Below are positions 36,566-45,751 of a DNA stretch of 64,000 nt, one piece after another. The translations under genes and the position numbers were made by a program. Under the pieces are notes generated by a model. The model saw only the letters and a list, made by a program, of their open reading frames with translations, was not told the origin of the DNA and made no database searches. Numbering within the stretch: the stretch's first letter is position 1; each line of letters starts with the position of its first letter. The stretch lies in contig NZ_JABWRZ020000001.1 in NCBI RefSeq assembly GCF_014269185.2, forward strand, positions 2,939,001-3,003,000, given 5' to 3'. Source of the DNA: Pseudomonas oryzicola. GTDB lineage: Bacteria > Pseudomonadota > Gammaproteobacteria > Pseudomonadales > Pseudomonadaceae.

Positions 36566-37918
36566 ATGTTCGGACTGGCTACTGATACCTTCCTGCTGCT
36601 CGACGCGCTGGTTACCATCGTCGGGCTGATCCTGCTGATCACCCACTTCAAAGTCCACCCCTTCGTCGCCCTGACCCTCGCGGCCGGCTTCCTTGGCCTG
36701 ACCTCCGGCATGCCGGTGGCCAAGGTGATGAAATCGTTCCAGGACGGTTTTGGTGGCGTTCTGGGCTTCGTCGGCATCGTGCTTGCCCTCGGCACCATGC
36801 TTGGCAAGCTGATGGCCGACTCCGGTGGCGCCGACCAGATCGCGCAAACGCTGATTCGCGCCTTCGGCAAGAAGAACGTGCACTGGGCAATGATGTTCGC
36901 CGCCTTTCTGGTGGGTATCCCGCTGTTCTTCGAGATCGGTTTCGTACTGCTGATCCCGCTGGTGTTCATCGTTGCCCGGCGCTCCGGGGTGTCGCTGATC
37001 AAGATCGGCATCCCGCTGCTGGCCGGCCTGTCGGTGGTGCACGGCCTGGTCCCACCGCACCCGGGCCCGCTGCTGGCCATTGGCATCTTCCACGCCGACA
37101 TCGGCAAGACCATCTTCTACGGCCTGATAGTGGCACTGCCTACCGCCGTCATCGCCGGCCCACTGTTCGGTAACTTCATCTCCCGCTACATCCCGGGCAG
37201 CCCCTCGCAAGAGCTGATGGACCAGATCGCCAAGGAGTCCGACCAGGGCAACCTGCCGAGCTTCACCATCACCCTGGTCACCGTGCTGCTGCCGGTGGTG
37301 CTGATGCTGCTGAAAACCTTCGCCGACGTGGTACTGCCCGCCGAGCACATCGTGCGCCAGTGGATGGACCTGATCGGCCATCCCATCACCGCCCTGCTCG
37401 CTGCCCTGCTGCTGGCCTTCTACACCTTCGGCGCGGCCCGTGGCTTCAACCGTCAGCAGATCATGAAAATGCTTGACCAGAGCCTGGCACCGACCGCCGC
37501 GATCGTGCTGATCGTGGGTGCCGGCGGCGGCTTCAAGCAGATGCTGGTCGATACCGGCGTGGGTAACGTGATCGGGCAGATGGCCGTGCAGGCTGAGATT
37601 TCACCGATCCTGCTGGCCTGGCTGGTAGCCGCGGTAATCCGCATCGCCACCGGCTCTGCCACCGTCGCCACCATCACTGGCGCCGGTATCGTCGCGCCAG
37701 TGATCGACCTGGTGCCGGGTGTGAACCGTGAACTGCTGGTGCTGGCCACCGGTGCCGGCTCGCTGATCCTGTCCCATGTCAACGATGCCGGTTTCTGGCT
37801 GGTGAAGCAGTATTTCAACATGACCGTGGCGGAAACCTTCAAGACCTGGAGCATGATGGAGACCATCCTGTCGATCGTCGGCATCATCTTCATCCTGTTG
37901 CTGTCACTGGTGGTGTGA
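36566..37918 (+). CDS. gntP: Gluconate permease, GntP family
   Basis: A 450-residue inner-membrane permease with 12-14 hydrophobic segments. HGLVPPHPGPLLAIG and the C-terminal SHVNDAGFWLVKQYF are signature stretches of the GntP family. It imports gluconate by proton symport and supplies gluconokinase. Operator-like site 3 sits upstream. Confidence 0.92.
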   Translation: MFGLATDTFLLLDALVTIVGLILLITHFKVHPFVALTLAAGFLGLTSGMPVAKVMKSFQDGFGGVLGFVGIVLALGTMLGKLMADSGGADQIAQTLIRAFGKKNVHWAMMFAAFLVGIPLFFEIGFVLLIPLVFIVARRSGVSLIKIGIPLLAGLSVVHGLVPPHPGPLLAIGIFHADIGKTIFYGLIVALPTAVIAGPLFGNFISRYIPGSPSQELMDQIAKESDQGNLPSFTITLVTVLLPVVLMLLKTFADVVLPAEHIVRQWMDLIGHPITALLAALLLAFYTFGAARGFNRQQIMKMLDQSLAPTAAIVLIVGAGGGFKQMLVDTGVGNVIGQMAVQAEISPILLAWLVAAVIRIATGSATVATITGAGIVAPVIDLVPGVNRELLVLATGAGSLILSHVNDAGFWLVKQYFNMTVAETFKTWSMMETILSIVGIIFILLLSLVV

Positions 37919-37948
37919 CCGTTGATCGGGGTGATGGCACCCTGAAGT

Positions 37949-37987
37949 TTCGGGTAGGGCCAAAACGGAGTACCAGCCCTACCCGAA
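37949..37987. terminator. 12-bp perfect inverted repeat after gntP
   Basis: TTCGGGTAGGGC (37949-37960) and GCCCTACCCGAA (37976-37987) form a perfect 12-bp stem with a 15-nt loop, 30 bp after gntP. There is no T tract; the right arm ends two bases before the AAAGGAG of the next gene. It may terminate gntP, or control the small secreted gene, or bind a protein. Confidence 0.5.
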
Positions 37988-38002
37988 GCAAAGGAGACTG
38001 CC

Positions 38003-38296
38003 ATGCACCGCCCAAGCATCCTGTTGATCGCCCTGCTCGCTACGCCGCTGGCCCTGGCGGCCGGTACCGGCCCCACCTACCCCGACGACCCGCACAGCCC
38101 GGCGCCCAAGCCGGGCGTGGACAGCACCCTCAATCCGATCGAGAAGCCCGTGCCACGGGACACCGATCCGCGCATCAAGGGCAACGACCCCGACAGCCCG
38201 CCAGCGAAGCAGAACGATAACCGCGACTTGCCGGGAATGGATGGCAGTGGCTCGGAAGGCAGCGGGCGCCAGGGCCCAGGCGACAGTCAGCGTTGA
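38003..38296 (+). CDS. Small secreted Pro/Asp-rich hypothetical protein
   Basis: A 97-residue protein with a clean signal peptide (ILLIALLATPLALAAG). The mature ~77 residues are hydrophilic, low in complexity and rich in Pro, Asp and Gly (YPDDPHSPAPKPG, RIKGNDPDSPPAKQNDN), probably disordered. No family recognised. AAAGGAG is well placed before the ATG. It lies between gntP and mexE and shares no obvious function with either. Confidence 0.75.
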   Translation: MHRPSILLIALLATPLALAAGTGPTYPDDPHSPAPKPGVDSTLNPIEKPVPRDTDPRIKGNDPDSPPAKQNDNRDLPGMDGSGSEGSGRQGPGDSQR

Positions 38297-38449
38297 AGCG
38301 CGGACTTGCCCACTGTTCCAGCTTGTAGTGGGTGCCTTGACCCTGCTAATTGACCAAGTCGCACGTCGCCCTGTTTGCACACAGCGGGGCGCTCTGGCAC
38401 GCGCCCTGACCGCCTGGCCATGCCCGCCGTCGATGATTGATCCGCAGAT

Positions 38450-38464
38450 ATCATTCAGCGTGAT
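38450..38464. promoter_or_regulatory. ATC-N9-GAT element upstream of mexE
   Basis: ATC-attcagcgt-GAT matches the half-site pattern of nod-box-like sites bound by LysR regulators such as MexT, 85 bp upstream of the mexE start. Only one clear copy is seen and the pattern is short, so it is a candidate only. Confidence 0.35.
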
Positions 38465-38512
38465 AATAACCTTCGTCCCGTTCGATTCGTGCCTCGCGCG
38501 CAAGACACTCAC

Positions 38513-38543
38513 ACTCCGCCCACTACTTATACATTGGCGGAGT
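38513..38543 (+). promoter_or_regulatory. Hairpin burying the mexE ribosome site
   Basis: ACTCCGCC (38513-38520) and GGCGGAGT (38536-38543) form a perfect 8-bp GC-rich stem with a 15-nt loop. The right arm contains the GGAG Shine-Dalgarno (38539-38542) of mexE, whose ATG is at 38549. Folded mRNA would hide the ribosome site. Confidence 0.5.
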
Positions 38544-38548
38544 TCTCC

Positions 38549-39790
38549 ATGGAACAATCACTCAAACCCATGCGCTTTCCCCTCGCTGCCTTGGCGGTGG
38601 TGGTGATCAGCGCTTGCGGCCGAACCCCCGACGCTGTGCAGGCTCCCACCGCGCCGAAGGTCAGTGTGGCCAAGGTGATCGAGCAACCGATCAACGAATG
38701 GGACGAGTTCACCGGCCGCCTCGAGGCCCCGGAAACCGTCGAAGTGCGCCCACGGGTGTCCGGCCAGATCGACCTGGTGGCATTCACCGAAGGCGCCCAG
38801 GTCAAGAAAGGCGACCTGCTGTTCCAGATCGACCCGCGCCCGTTCCAGGCCGAGGTCCGCCGCCTCGAAGCACAACTGCAGCAGGCCAAGGCCACTGCCA
38901 TCCGCAGCGCCAACGAAGCCCGCCGCGGCGAACGCCTGCGTGACAGCAACGCCATCTCTGCAGAGCTGGCCGAGTCGCGCAGCAGCGCCGCCGCCGAAGC
39001 CCGCGCCGGGGTCGACGCGATCCAGGCGCAGCTTGACCTCGCGCGCCTCAACCTCAGCTTCACCCGTGTCACCGCGCCCATCAGCGGCCGTGTCAGCCGT
39101 GCCCAGTTCACTGCCGGCAACATCGTGACTGCCGATGTCACGCCGCTGACCAGTGTGGTGTCTACCGACAAGGTGTACGCCTACTTCGATGCCGACGAGC
39201 GCGTGTACCTCAAGTACACCCAGCTGGCCCGCGAAGGCCAGCGTGGCCAGAGCACGCCGGTGTACCTGGGCCTGACCAATGAAACCGGCAACCCGCACCT
39301 GGGCCAGATGAACTTCGTCGACAACCAGGTCAACCCGCGCACCGGCACCATCCGTGGTCGCGCGGTGTTCGACAACAGCGACGGCCAGTTCACCCCGGGC
39401 CTGTACGCCCGCCTGAAGCTGGTGGGCAGCGCCCAGTACCAAGCCGTACTGATCAATGACGAAGCCGTGGGCACCGACCTGGGCAAGAAGTTCGTACTGG
39501 TGATGGACAAGGACAACAAGGCCGCCTACCGCGCCGTGGAGCTGGGGCCGAAGCTGGAAGGCCTGCGCATCGTGCGCAGCGGCCTGGGCAAGGACGATCG
39601 CATCGTGGTCAAGGGCCTGCAGCGTGTACGCCCAGGTTCGCCGGTAACACCGGAAGAGACCGCGATGGCCAGCGAACAGACCCTCGCTGCCCTCGCCCAG
39701 CAGCGCCAGGCGCTGGAGGCCAGCAACCCGGCGCCGAAGGTGGCGGGCAACAACGTGAAAGTCGCCAGCGCCCCGGCGCCACGCGGTTAA
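38549..39790 (+). CDS. mexE: RND efflux periplasmic adaptor MexE
   Basis: A 413-residue membrane-fusion protein. An N-terminal signal ends in a lipobox-like VISACG. The lipoyl/barrel-sandwich halves flank a coiled-coil hairpin (~100-170), followed by the beta-barrel and membrane-proximal domains. It bridges MexF and OprN across the periplasm. GGAG at 38539-38542 supports this start. Sequence and the order E-F-N with a 12-bp gap to mexF identify it. No mexT gene is adjacent. Confidence 0.92.
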   Translation: MEQSLKPMRFPLAALAVVVISACGRTPDAVQAPTAPKVSVAKVIEQPINEWDEFTGRLEAPETVEVRPRVSGQIDLVAFTEGAQVKKGDLLFQIDPRPFQAEVRRLEAQLQQAKATAIRSANEARRGERLRDSNAISAELAESRSSAAAEARAGVDAIQAQLDLARLNLSFTRVTAPISGRVSRAQFTAGNIVTADVTPLTSVVSTDKVYAYFDADERVYLKYTQLAREGQRGQSTPVYLGLTNETGNPHLGQMNFVDNQVNPRTGTIRGRAVFDNSDGQFTPGLYARLKLVGSAQYQAVLINDEAVGTDLGKKFVLVMDKDNKAAYRAVELGPKLEGLRIVRSGLGKDDRIVVKGLQRVRPGSPVTPEETAMASEQTLAALAQQRQALEASNPAPKVAGNNVKVASAPAPRG

Positions 39791-39802
39791 GGGACCCCTC
39801 CG

Positions 39803-42800
39803 ATGAACTTCTCGAAATTCTTCATTACCCGGCCGATTTTCGCCGCAGTGCTGTCGCTGGTGCTGCTGATCGCGGGTGCGATCTCGCTGTTCCAGCTGCC
39901 GATCAGCGAATACCCCGAAGTCGTGCCGCCAACCGTGGTGGTGCGCGCCAACTTCCCCGGCGCCAACCCCAAGGTTATCGGCGAAACCGTGGCTGCGCCG
40001 CTGGAGCAGGCCATCACCGGTGTGGAGAACATGCTGTACATGTCTTCCCAGTCCACCGCTGACGGCAAACTGACGCTGACCATCACCTTCGCCCTGGGCA
40101 CCGACCTGGACAACGCCCAGGTGCAGGTACAGAACCGCGTCACCCGCACCCAGCCCAAGCTGCCCGAGGAAGTGACCCGCATCGGTATCACCGTCGACAA
40201 GGCCTCGCCCGACCTGACCATGGTCGTGCACCTGACCTCGCCGGACAACCGCTACGACATGCTCTACCTGTCCAACTACGCCATCCTCAACATCAAGGAC
40301 GAGCTGGCGCGCCTGGGCGGCGTGGGCGACGTGCAACTGTTCGGCATGGGTGACTACTCGCTGCGCGTCTGGCTCGACCCGAACAAGACCGCTTCGCGCA
40401 ACCTCACTGCCAGCGACGTGGTGGCCGCGATTCGCGAGCAGAACCGCCAGGTGGCCGCCGGCCAGCTGGGCGCCCCGCCCGCCCCGGGTTCGACCAGCTT
40501 CCAGCTGTCGATCAACACCCAGGGCCGTCTGGTCAGCGAGGAAGAATTCGAGAACATCATCATCCGTGCCGGCGCCGACGGCGAGATCACCCGCCTGAAG
40601 GACATCGCCCGGGTCGAACTCGGCTCCAGCCAGTACGCCCTGCGCTCGCTGCTGAACAACCAGCCGGCGGTCGCCATCCCGATCTTCCAGCGCCCAGGCT
40701 CCAATGCCATCGAGATCTCCGACGAAGTGCGGGCGAAAATGGCCGAGCTGAAAAAGGACTTCCCCGAAGGCATGGACTACAGCATCGTCTATGACCCGAC
40801 CGTGTTCGTCCGTGGCTCCATCGAAGCGGTGGTGCACACCTTGTTCGAAGCCCTGGTGCTGGTGGTGCTGGTGGTGATCCTGTTCCTGCAGACCTGGCGC
40901 GCCTCGATCATCCCGCTGCTGGCTGTGCCAGTCTCGCTGATCGGTACCTTCGCGGTCATGCACCTGTTCGGCTTCTCGCTCAACGCGCTGTCACTGTTCG
41001 GCCTGGTCCTTGCCATCGGTATCGTGGTGGACGACGCCATCGTGGTGGTGGAAAACGTCGAGCGCAACATCGGCCTCGGCCTGAAACCGCTGGATGCCAC
41101 GCAAAAGGCCATGAGCGAGGTGACCGGCCCGATCATCGCCACCGCCCTGGTACTGTGCGCCGTGTTCGTGCCTGCCGCGTTCATTTCCGGCCTGACCGGG
41201 CAGTTCTACAAGCAGTTCGCCCTGACTATCGCGATCTCCACGGTGATCTCGGCCTTCAACTCGCTGACCCTGTCGCCAGCCCTGGCGGCCGTGCTGCTCA
41301 AGGACCACCATGCGCCCAAGGACCGTTTCTCGCGGTTCCTCGAAAAGCTGCTGGGCAGTTGGCTGTTTGCGCCGTTCAACCGCTTCTTCGACCGCGCTTC
41401 CAACCGTTACGTCGGCGGTGTGCGCCGGGTCATCCGCTCCAGCGGTATCGCCCTGTTCGTGTATGCTGGCCTGATGGGCCTGACCTACCTGGGCTTCTCG
41501 TCCACCCCGACCGGTTTCGTGCCGGCGCAGGACAAGCAGTACCTGGTGGCGTTCGCCCAACTGCCTGACGCGGCCAGCCTGGACCGCACCGAGGCGGTCA
41601 TCAAGCGCATGAGCGAAATTGCCTTGAAGCAGCCTGGCGTGGCCGACTCGGTAGCCTTCCCTGGCCTGTCGATCAACGGTTTCACCAATAGCCCGAACAG
41701 CGGCATCGTGTTCACCCCGCTCAAGCCGTTCGACGAGCGCAAGGACCCCAGCCAGTCGGCTGGCGCGATCGCCGCCGCGCTGAATGCTCAGTTCGCCGAT
41801 ATCCAGGACGCCTACATCGCGATCTTCCCGCCACCACCGGTACAAGGCCTGGGCACCATCGGCGGCTTCCGCCTGCAGATCGAGGACCGCGGCAACCTGG
41901 GCTACGAAGCGCTGTACAAGGAAACCCAGAACGTCATTGCCAAGAGCCGCAACGTGCCGGAGCTGGCGGGCCTGTTCACCAGCTACCAGGTCAACGTGCC
42001 ACAGGTGGATGCGGCCATCGACCGGGAGAAGGCCAAGACCCACGGGGTGGCGATCACCGACATCTTCGATACCCTGCAGGTCTACCTGGGCTCGCTGTAT
42101 ACCAACGACTTCAACCGCTTTGGTCGCACTTACCAGGTCAATGTCCAGGCTGAGCAGCAGTTCCGCCTCGATGCCGAACAGATCGGCCAGTTGAAGGTGC
42201 GCAACAACCTCGGCGAGATGATCCCGCTGGCGACCTTCCTCAAGGTCAGCGACACCTCCGGGCCGGACCGGGTGATGCACTACAACGGCTTCATCACCGC
42301 AGAAATCAACGGCGCTGCGGCGCCAGGCTACAGCTCTGGCCAGGCGGAAGCGGCGATGGAGAAGCTGCTGAAAGCGGAATTGCCCAACGGCATGACCTTC
42401 GAATGGACGGACCTGACCTACCAGCAGATCCTGGCAGGCAACACCGCGCTGTTCGTCTTCCCGCTGTGCGTACTGCTGGCGTTCCTGGTGCTGGCCGCCC
42501 AGTACGAAAGCTGGAGCCTGCCGCTGGCGGTGATCCTGATCGTGCCAATGACCCTGCTGTCGGCCATCACCGGGGTCATCATTTCCGGCGGTGACAACAA
42601 CATCTTCACCCAGATCGGCCTGATCGTACTGGTGGGCCTGGCGTGCAAGAACGCAATCCTGATCGTCGAGTTCGCCAAGGACAAGCAGGCCGAGGGCCTC
42701 GATCCGCTGGCCGCGGTGCTGGAAGCCTGTCGCTTGCGTCTGCGGCCGATCCTGATGACCTCGATCGCCTTCATCATGGGCGTGGTACCGCTGGTGTTCT

Positions 42801-42982
42801 CTTCCGGTGCCGGCTCGGAAATGCGCCATGCCATGGGTGTCGCGGTGTTCTCGGGGATGATCGGTGTAACCGTGTTTGGCCTGTTCCTGACCCCGGTGTT
42901 CTTCTTCCTGATCCGCCGTTTCGTCGAACGCCGCCAGGCCCGCAAGGCCGAACGCGTTAACTCGCTGGAGAGCCATGCATGA
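39803..42982 (+). CDS. mexF: RND efflux pump MexF
   Basis: A 1,059-residue HAE1-type RND transporter with twelve helices and two large periplasmic loops. The proton-relay Asp pair is in IVVDDAIVVVENVERN (helix 4), and the second-half signature ALVGLACKNAILIVEFA-like run is present (VLVGLACKNAILIVEFAKD). It exports chloramphenicol, quinolones, trimethoprim and quorum-signal precursors in P. aeruginosa. Its stop overlaps the oprN start (ATGA), so translation is coupled. Confidence 0.95.
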   Translation: MNFSKFFITRPIFAAVLSLVLLIAGAISLFQLPISEYPEVVPPTVVVRANFPGANPKVIGETVAAPLEQAITGVENMLYMSSQSTADGKLTLTITFALGTDLDNAQVQVQNRVTRTQPKLPEEVTRIGITVDKASPDLTMVVHLTSPDNRYDMLYLSNYAILNIKDELARLGGVGDVQLFGMGDYSLRVWLDPNKTASRNLTASDVVAAIREQNRQVAAGQLGAPPAPGSTSFQLSINTQGRLVSEEEFENIIIRAGADGEITRLKDIARVELGSSQYALRSLLNNQPAVAIPIFQRPGSNAIEISDEVRAKMAELKKDFPEGMDYSIVYDPTVFVRGSIEAVVHTLFEALVLVVLVVILFLQTWRASIIPLLAVPVSLIGTFAVMHLFGFSLNALSLFGLVLAIGIVVDDAIVVVENVERNIGLGLKPLDATQKAMSEVTGPIIATALVLCAVFVPAAFISGLTGQFYKQFALTIAISTVISAFNSLTLSPALAAVLLKDHHAPKDRFSRFLEKLLGSWLFAPFNRFFDRASNRYVGGVRRVIRSSGIALFVYAGLMGLTYLGFSSTPTGFVPAQDKQYLVAFAQLPDAASLDRTEAVIKRMSEIALKQPGVADSVAFPGLSINGFTNSPNSGIVFTPLKPFDERKDPSQSAGAIAAALNAQFADIQDAYIAIFPPPPVQGLGTIGGFRLQIEDRGNLGYEALYKETQNVIAKSRNVPELAGLFTSYQVNVPQVDAAIDREKAKTHGVAITDIFDTLQVYLGSLYTNDFNRFGRTYQVNVQAEQQFRLDAEQIGQLKVRNNLGEMIPLATFLKVSDTSGPDRVMHYNGFITAEINGAAAPGYSSGQAEAAMEKLLKAELPNGMTFEWTDLTYQQILAGNTALFVFPLCVLLAFLVLAAQYESWSLPLAVILIVPMTLLSAITGVIISGGDNNIFTQIGLIVLVGLACKNAILIVEFAKDKQAEGLDPLAAVLEACRLRLRPILMTSIAFIMGVVPLVFSSGAGSEMRHAMGVAVFSGMIGVTVFGLFLTPVFFFLIRRFVERRQARKAERVNSLESHA

Positions 42983-44394
42983 ACCTGCTCAAACCCCTGA
43001 CCCCGAGCCTGTTGGCGCTGGCCCTGGCGGCCTGCGCGGTCGGCCCGGACTACCAGGCACCGGCCACCGAGCCTGCGCAGCTGGCCAGCGATATCCAGGC
43101 CAAGGCCTACGATCGTAGCCGCTTCGAAAGCCTGTGGTGGAAGCAGTTCGACGACCCGGTGCTTAACCAGCTGGTGCAGGCCTCGCTGGACGGCAACCGT
43201 GACCTGCGCGTGGCCTTCGCCCGGCTGAAGTCGGCCCGCTCGATTCGTGAAGACGCCGAGAACGATCAATTCCCGGTGGTCACCAGCCGCGTCAGCAGCG
43301 ATATCGGCAAGGGCCAGATTCCCGGCCAGACCACGCAGCGGGTGAACAGCGAGCGCTACGACCTGGGCCTGGACATGGCGTGGGAACTTGACCTGTTCGG
43401 CCGCATCCAGCGCCAGATCGAGGCCAGTGAGGCCCAGGAGGCGGTGGCTGCAGCCGACCTGCAGCAGTTGCAGGTCAGCCTTATCGCCGAGCTGGTCGAT
43501 GCCTACGGCCAGCTGCGCGGTGCTCAGTTGCGCGAGAAAATTGCCCTGGCCAACCTCAAGACTCAACAGGAATCGCGGGCCATCACTGAAACCCTGCGTG
43601 ACGCCGGAGTCGGCAATGACCTTGACGTGGTGCGTGCCGATGCGCGCCTGGCCGGGGTCGAGGCCACGGTGCCGCAACTGCAGGCGGAACAGGCCCGCGC
43701 CCGGCACCGTATCGCCACCCTGCTTGGCCAGCGCCCCGAGGCGCTCAGCGTCGACCTGTCGCCCAAGGCCCTGCCAGCGATCGCCAAGGCGTTACCGGTA
43801 GGTGACCCGGGAGAACTGCTGCGCCGGCGCCCGGACATCCGCAGCGCTGAGCGCCAGTTGGCGGCAGCCACGGCCAATGTCGGAGTGGCCACGGCCGACC
43901 TGTTCCCCCGCGTCAGCCTCAGCGGCTTCCTTGGCTTCACTGCCGCCCGTGGCTCGCAGATCGGTTCCTCGGCGGCCAACGCCTGGGCACTGGGCCCGAG
44001 CATTACCTGGGCGGCCTTCGACCTGGGCAGCGTGCGGGCTCGCCTGCGTGGCGCCAAGGCCGATGCCGAAGGGGCGCTAGCCAACTATGAACAGCACGTG
44101 TTGCTGGCCCTGGAAGAATCGGCCAACGCCTTCAGCGATTACGACAAGACCCAGCAGCGGCTGCTGTCGCTGATGCGCCAGAGCGATGCCAGCCGCAAGG
44201 CAGCGGAGCTGGCATCGATTCGTTACCGCGAAGGTACGGTGGATTACCTGGTGCTGCTCGATGCCGAGCGTGAGCGGCTCAGTGCGGAAGATGCGCAAGC
44301 CCAGGGTGAAGTCGAGCTGTACCGCGGCATCGTCTCGATCTACAAGGCCCTCGGCGGCGGCTGGCAACCGGAGACCGTCGCCAGCGCGCCCTGA
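42979..44394 (+). CDS. oprN: Outer-membrane efflux channel OprN
   Basis: A 471-residue TolC-like outer membrane factor of the NodT/OprM branch. It has a lipoprotein signal (LALALAACAVGPDY), two OEP repeats (~60-240 and ~265-455), and the RRRPDIRSAERQLAAATANVG signature in the second (quoted in part). It completes MexEF-OprN. The start codon overlaps the mexF stop by four bases. A strong terminator follows. Confidence 0.93.
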   Translation: MNLLKPLTPSLLALALAACAVGPDYQAPATEPAQLASDIQAKAYDRSRFESLWWKQFDDPVLNQLVQASLDGNRDLRVAFARLKSARSIREDAENDQFPVVTSRVSSDIGKGQIPGQTTQRVNSERYDLGLDMAWELDLFGRIQRQIEASEAQEAVAAADLQQLQVSLIAELVDAYGQLRGAQLREKIALANLKTQQESRAITETLRDAGVGNDLDVVRADARLAGVEATVPQLQAEQARARHRIATLLGQRPEALSVDLSPKALPAIAKALPVGDPGELLRRRPDIRSAERQLAAATANVGVATADLFPRVSLSGFLGFTAARGSQIGSSAANAWALGPSITWAAFDLGSVRARLRGAKADAEGALANYEQHVLLALEESANAFSDYDKTQQRLLSLMRQSDASRKAAELASIRYREGTVDYLVLLDAERERLSAEDAQAQGEVELYRGIVSIYKALGGGWQPETVASAP

Positions 44395-44443
44395 TTCGAC
44401 CTGTTTCAACGACTCCTTTGGTTGGTACCTCCCCCAACCGTTT

Positions 44444-44474
44444 GCCCCGCAGGCGAAGCCTGCGGGGCTTTTTT
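44444..44474 (+). terminator. Intrinsic terminator of mexEF-oprN
   Basis: A perfect 11-bp stem GCCCCGCAGGC / GCCTGCGGGGC with a GAA loop is followed directly by TTTTTT. This is a textbook Rho-independent terminator 50 bp after oprN. Confidence 0.95.
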
Positions 44475-44615
44475 ATGGCCTGGGAGGCAGAGCGGACGGC
44501 GCTCGATTCCCGCCCCACCGCAAAACCCAAGCCAGGCACCTGGCAGTCCTCTCCCGGTTGCATTTACCCCTCACCTGCCCCAAGCTCTGCGCTTCCCGCC
44601 GCCACGGATCGTCCG

Positions 44616-45671
44616 ATGCCCAGACGCAACCGCTACCTGATCGCCCTGCTGCTGTTGATCCTGGTATCGGCCCTGTTCGGCTACCTGTGGCACGGCGACC
44701 AGCCTCCCCCGCCCACCTTGCCTGCGCACAGCTACGCCAAGGCCTTGCGCCAGGCCCACGAAGGCCAGCCCGGCGCTGCGCGGGTGCTGTACCAGCAACT
44801 GCAACGCAACGATCTGCCTGCGGTTCGGCGTGCCGCCTTGTATGCCGAATTGCCCAACTACCCTTCGCCGCAAGCATTGAAACTTGCCCGCCAGGACCTC
44901 GAGCACGGTGACCCGCTGGTACGGCGGGCGGCCATCGCCAGCATCCGCCGCCTGCTGCCAGCGGCGCAGCGTAGCCTGGTGCTCGGCCCGCTGCTGGACG
45001 ATGACGAGCAAAGCGTGCGCTTTGCCGCCGTGGATGCCCTGCTAGGCCTCGACCCGGACGCCATCGGCCTGTATTTCGGCCCGCTGCAGGCAGCCCTCGA
45101 ACAATATCAACAGGCCCTGGAGGACCAACCCGAGGATACCGACGCCCAAGTACACCTGGCGCGCCTGTACCTGCACGAAAACGACTACTCGCACGCCGCC
45201 ACCGCCCTGCAGCGCGCCCTGGCGGTAGCCCCTGGCAACCTCGATGCATTGGCTACCCAGGTTCGCCTGCTGGAACGCCAGGGTCATCACGATGCCTCGC
45301 GGCAGGTCCTGGCCAAGGCCTTGGCCCTGAGCCCCGACTCGGCATTCTTGCAGTACGAGCTAGGCCTTTGGCTCAACCGCCATGAACAGCGCGAATACGC
45401 CCTGCTGGCCTTGTCCCGTGCGGTCGAGCTGGACCCGGACAACACCGATTACCGCTACACCCTGGCGGTCACTCTGCATGAGCTGGAACAGTACGATGCG
45501 GCGCAGAAACAGCTGGAAACCGTGATCAATCGGCAACCGGCCAATCGCCGGGCACGGGTGTTGCTGATCCAGTACTGGAAAGAAACCGGCCAGTTGCAGA
45601 ACGTGCAAGTGCTGCTGGCGGAGCTGGAGCAGCAGAACCCGGACGACCCCGTGTTGCAACAGGGCCAGTAG
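44616..45671 (+). CDS. Membrane-anchored HEAT/TPR repeat protein
   Basis: A 351-residue protein with one N-terminal membrane helix (YLIALLLLILVSALFGYLW), then ~35-150 HEAT-like helical pairs (AVRRAALYAELPNYPS, LVRRAAIASIRRLLP, SVRFAAVDALLGLDP), then about five TPR units to the end. It is probably an inner-membrane scaffold facing the periplasm. Partner and process are unknown. The ATG at 44616 starts the membrane anchor; the frame runs further upstream through the terminator, so a longer start is unlikely. Confidence 0.75.
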   Translation: MPRRNRYLIALLLLILVSALFGYLWHGDQPPPPTLPAHSYAKALRQAHEGQPGAARVLYQQLQRNDLPAVRRAALYAELPNYPSPQALKLARQDLEHGDPLVRRAAIASIRRLLPAAQRSLVLGPLLDDDEQSVRFAAVDALLGLDPDAIGLYFGPLQAALEQYQQALEDQPEDTDAQVHLARLYLHENDYSHAATALQRALAVAPGNLDALATQVRLLERQGHHDASRQVLAKALALSPDSAFLQYELGLWLNRHEQREYALLALSRAVELDPDNTDYRYTLAVTLHELEQYDAAQKQLETVINRQPANRRARVLLIQYWKETGQLQNVQVLLAELEQQNPDDPVLQQGQ

Positions 45672-45751
45672 GCGGTGTTGCAACTGGGTTGAACCCTGGG
45701 GCAGTAGCCAAGGTCCAGTGGATATCGGACCACCCTTACGGGAGAATCGTC

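Noticed and set aside
38558..42976. Two long frames (about 800 and 660 codons) on the minus strand across mexE-mexF
   Set aside because: They are exact antisense shadows of the RND pump genes, with His/Gln/Val-rich compositions that match no protein family.
44418..44615. N-terminal extension of the HEAT/TPR protein
   Set aside because: The extension would be translated through the oprN terminator stem and T tract and has no ribosome site; the membrane anchor beginning at 44616 is a natural N-terminus.
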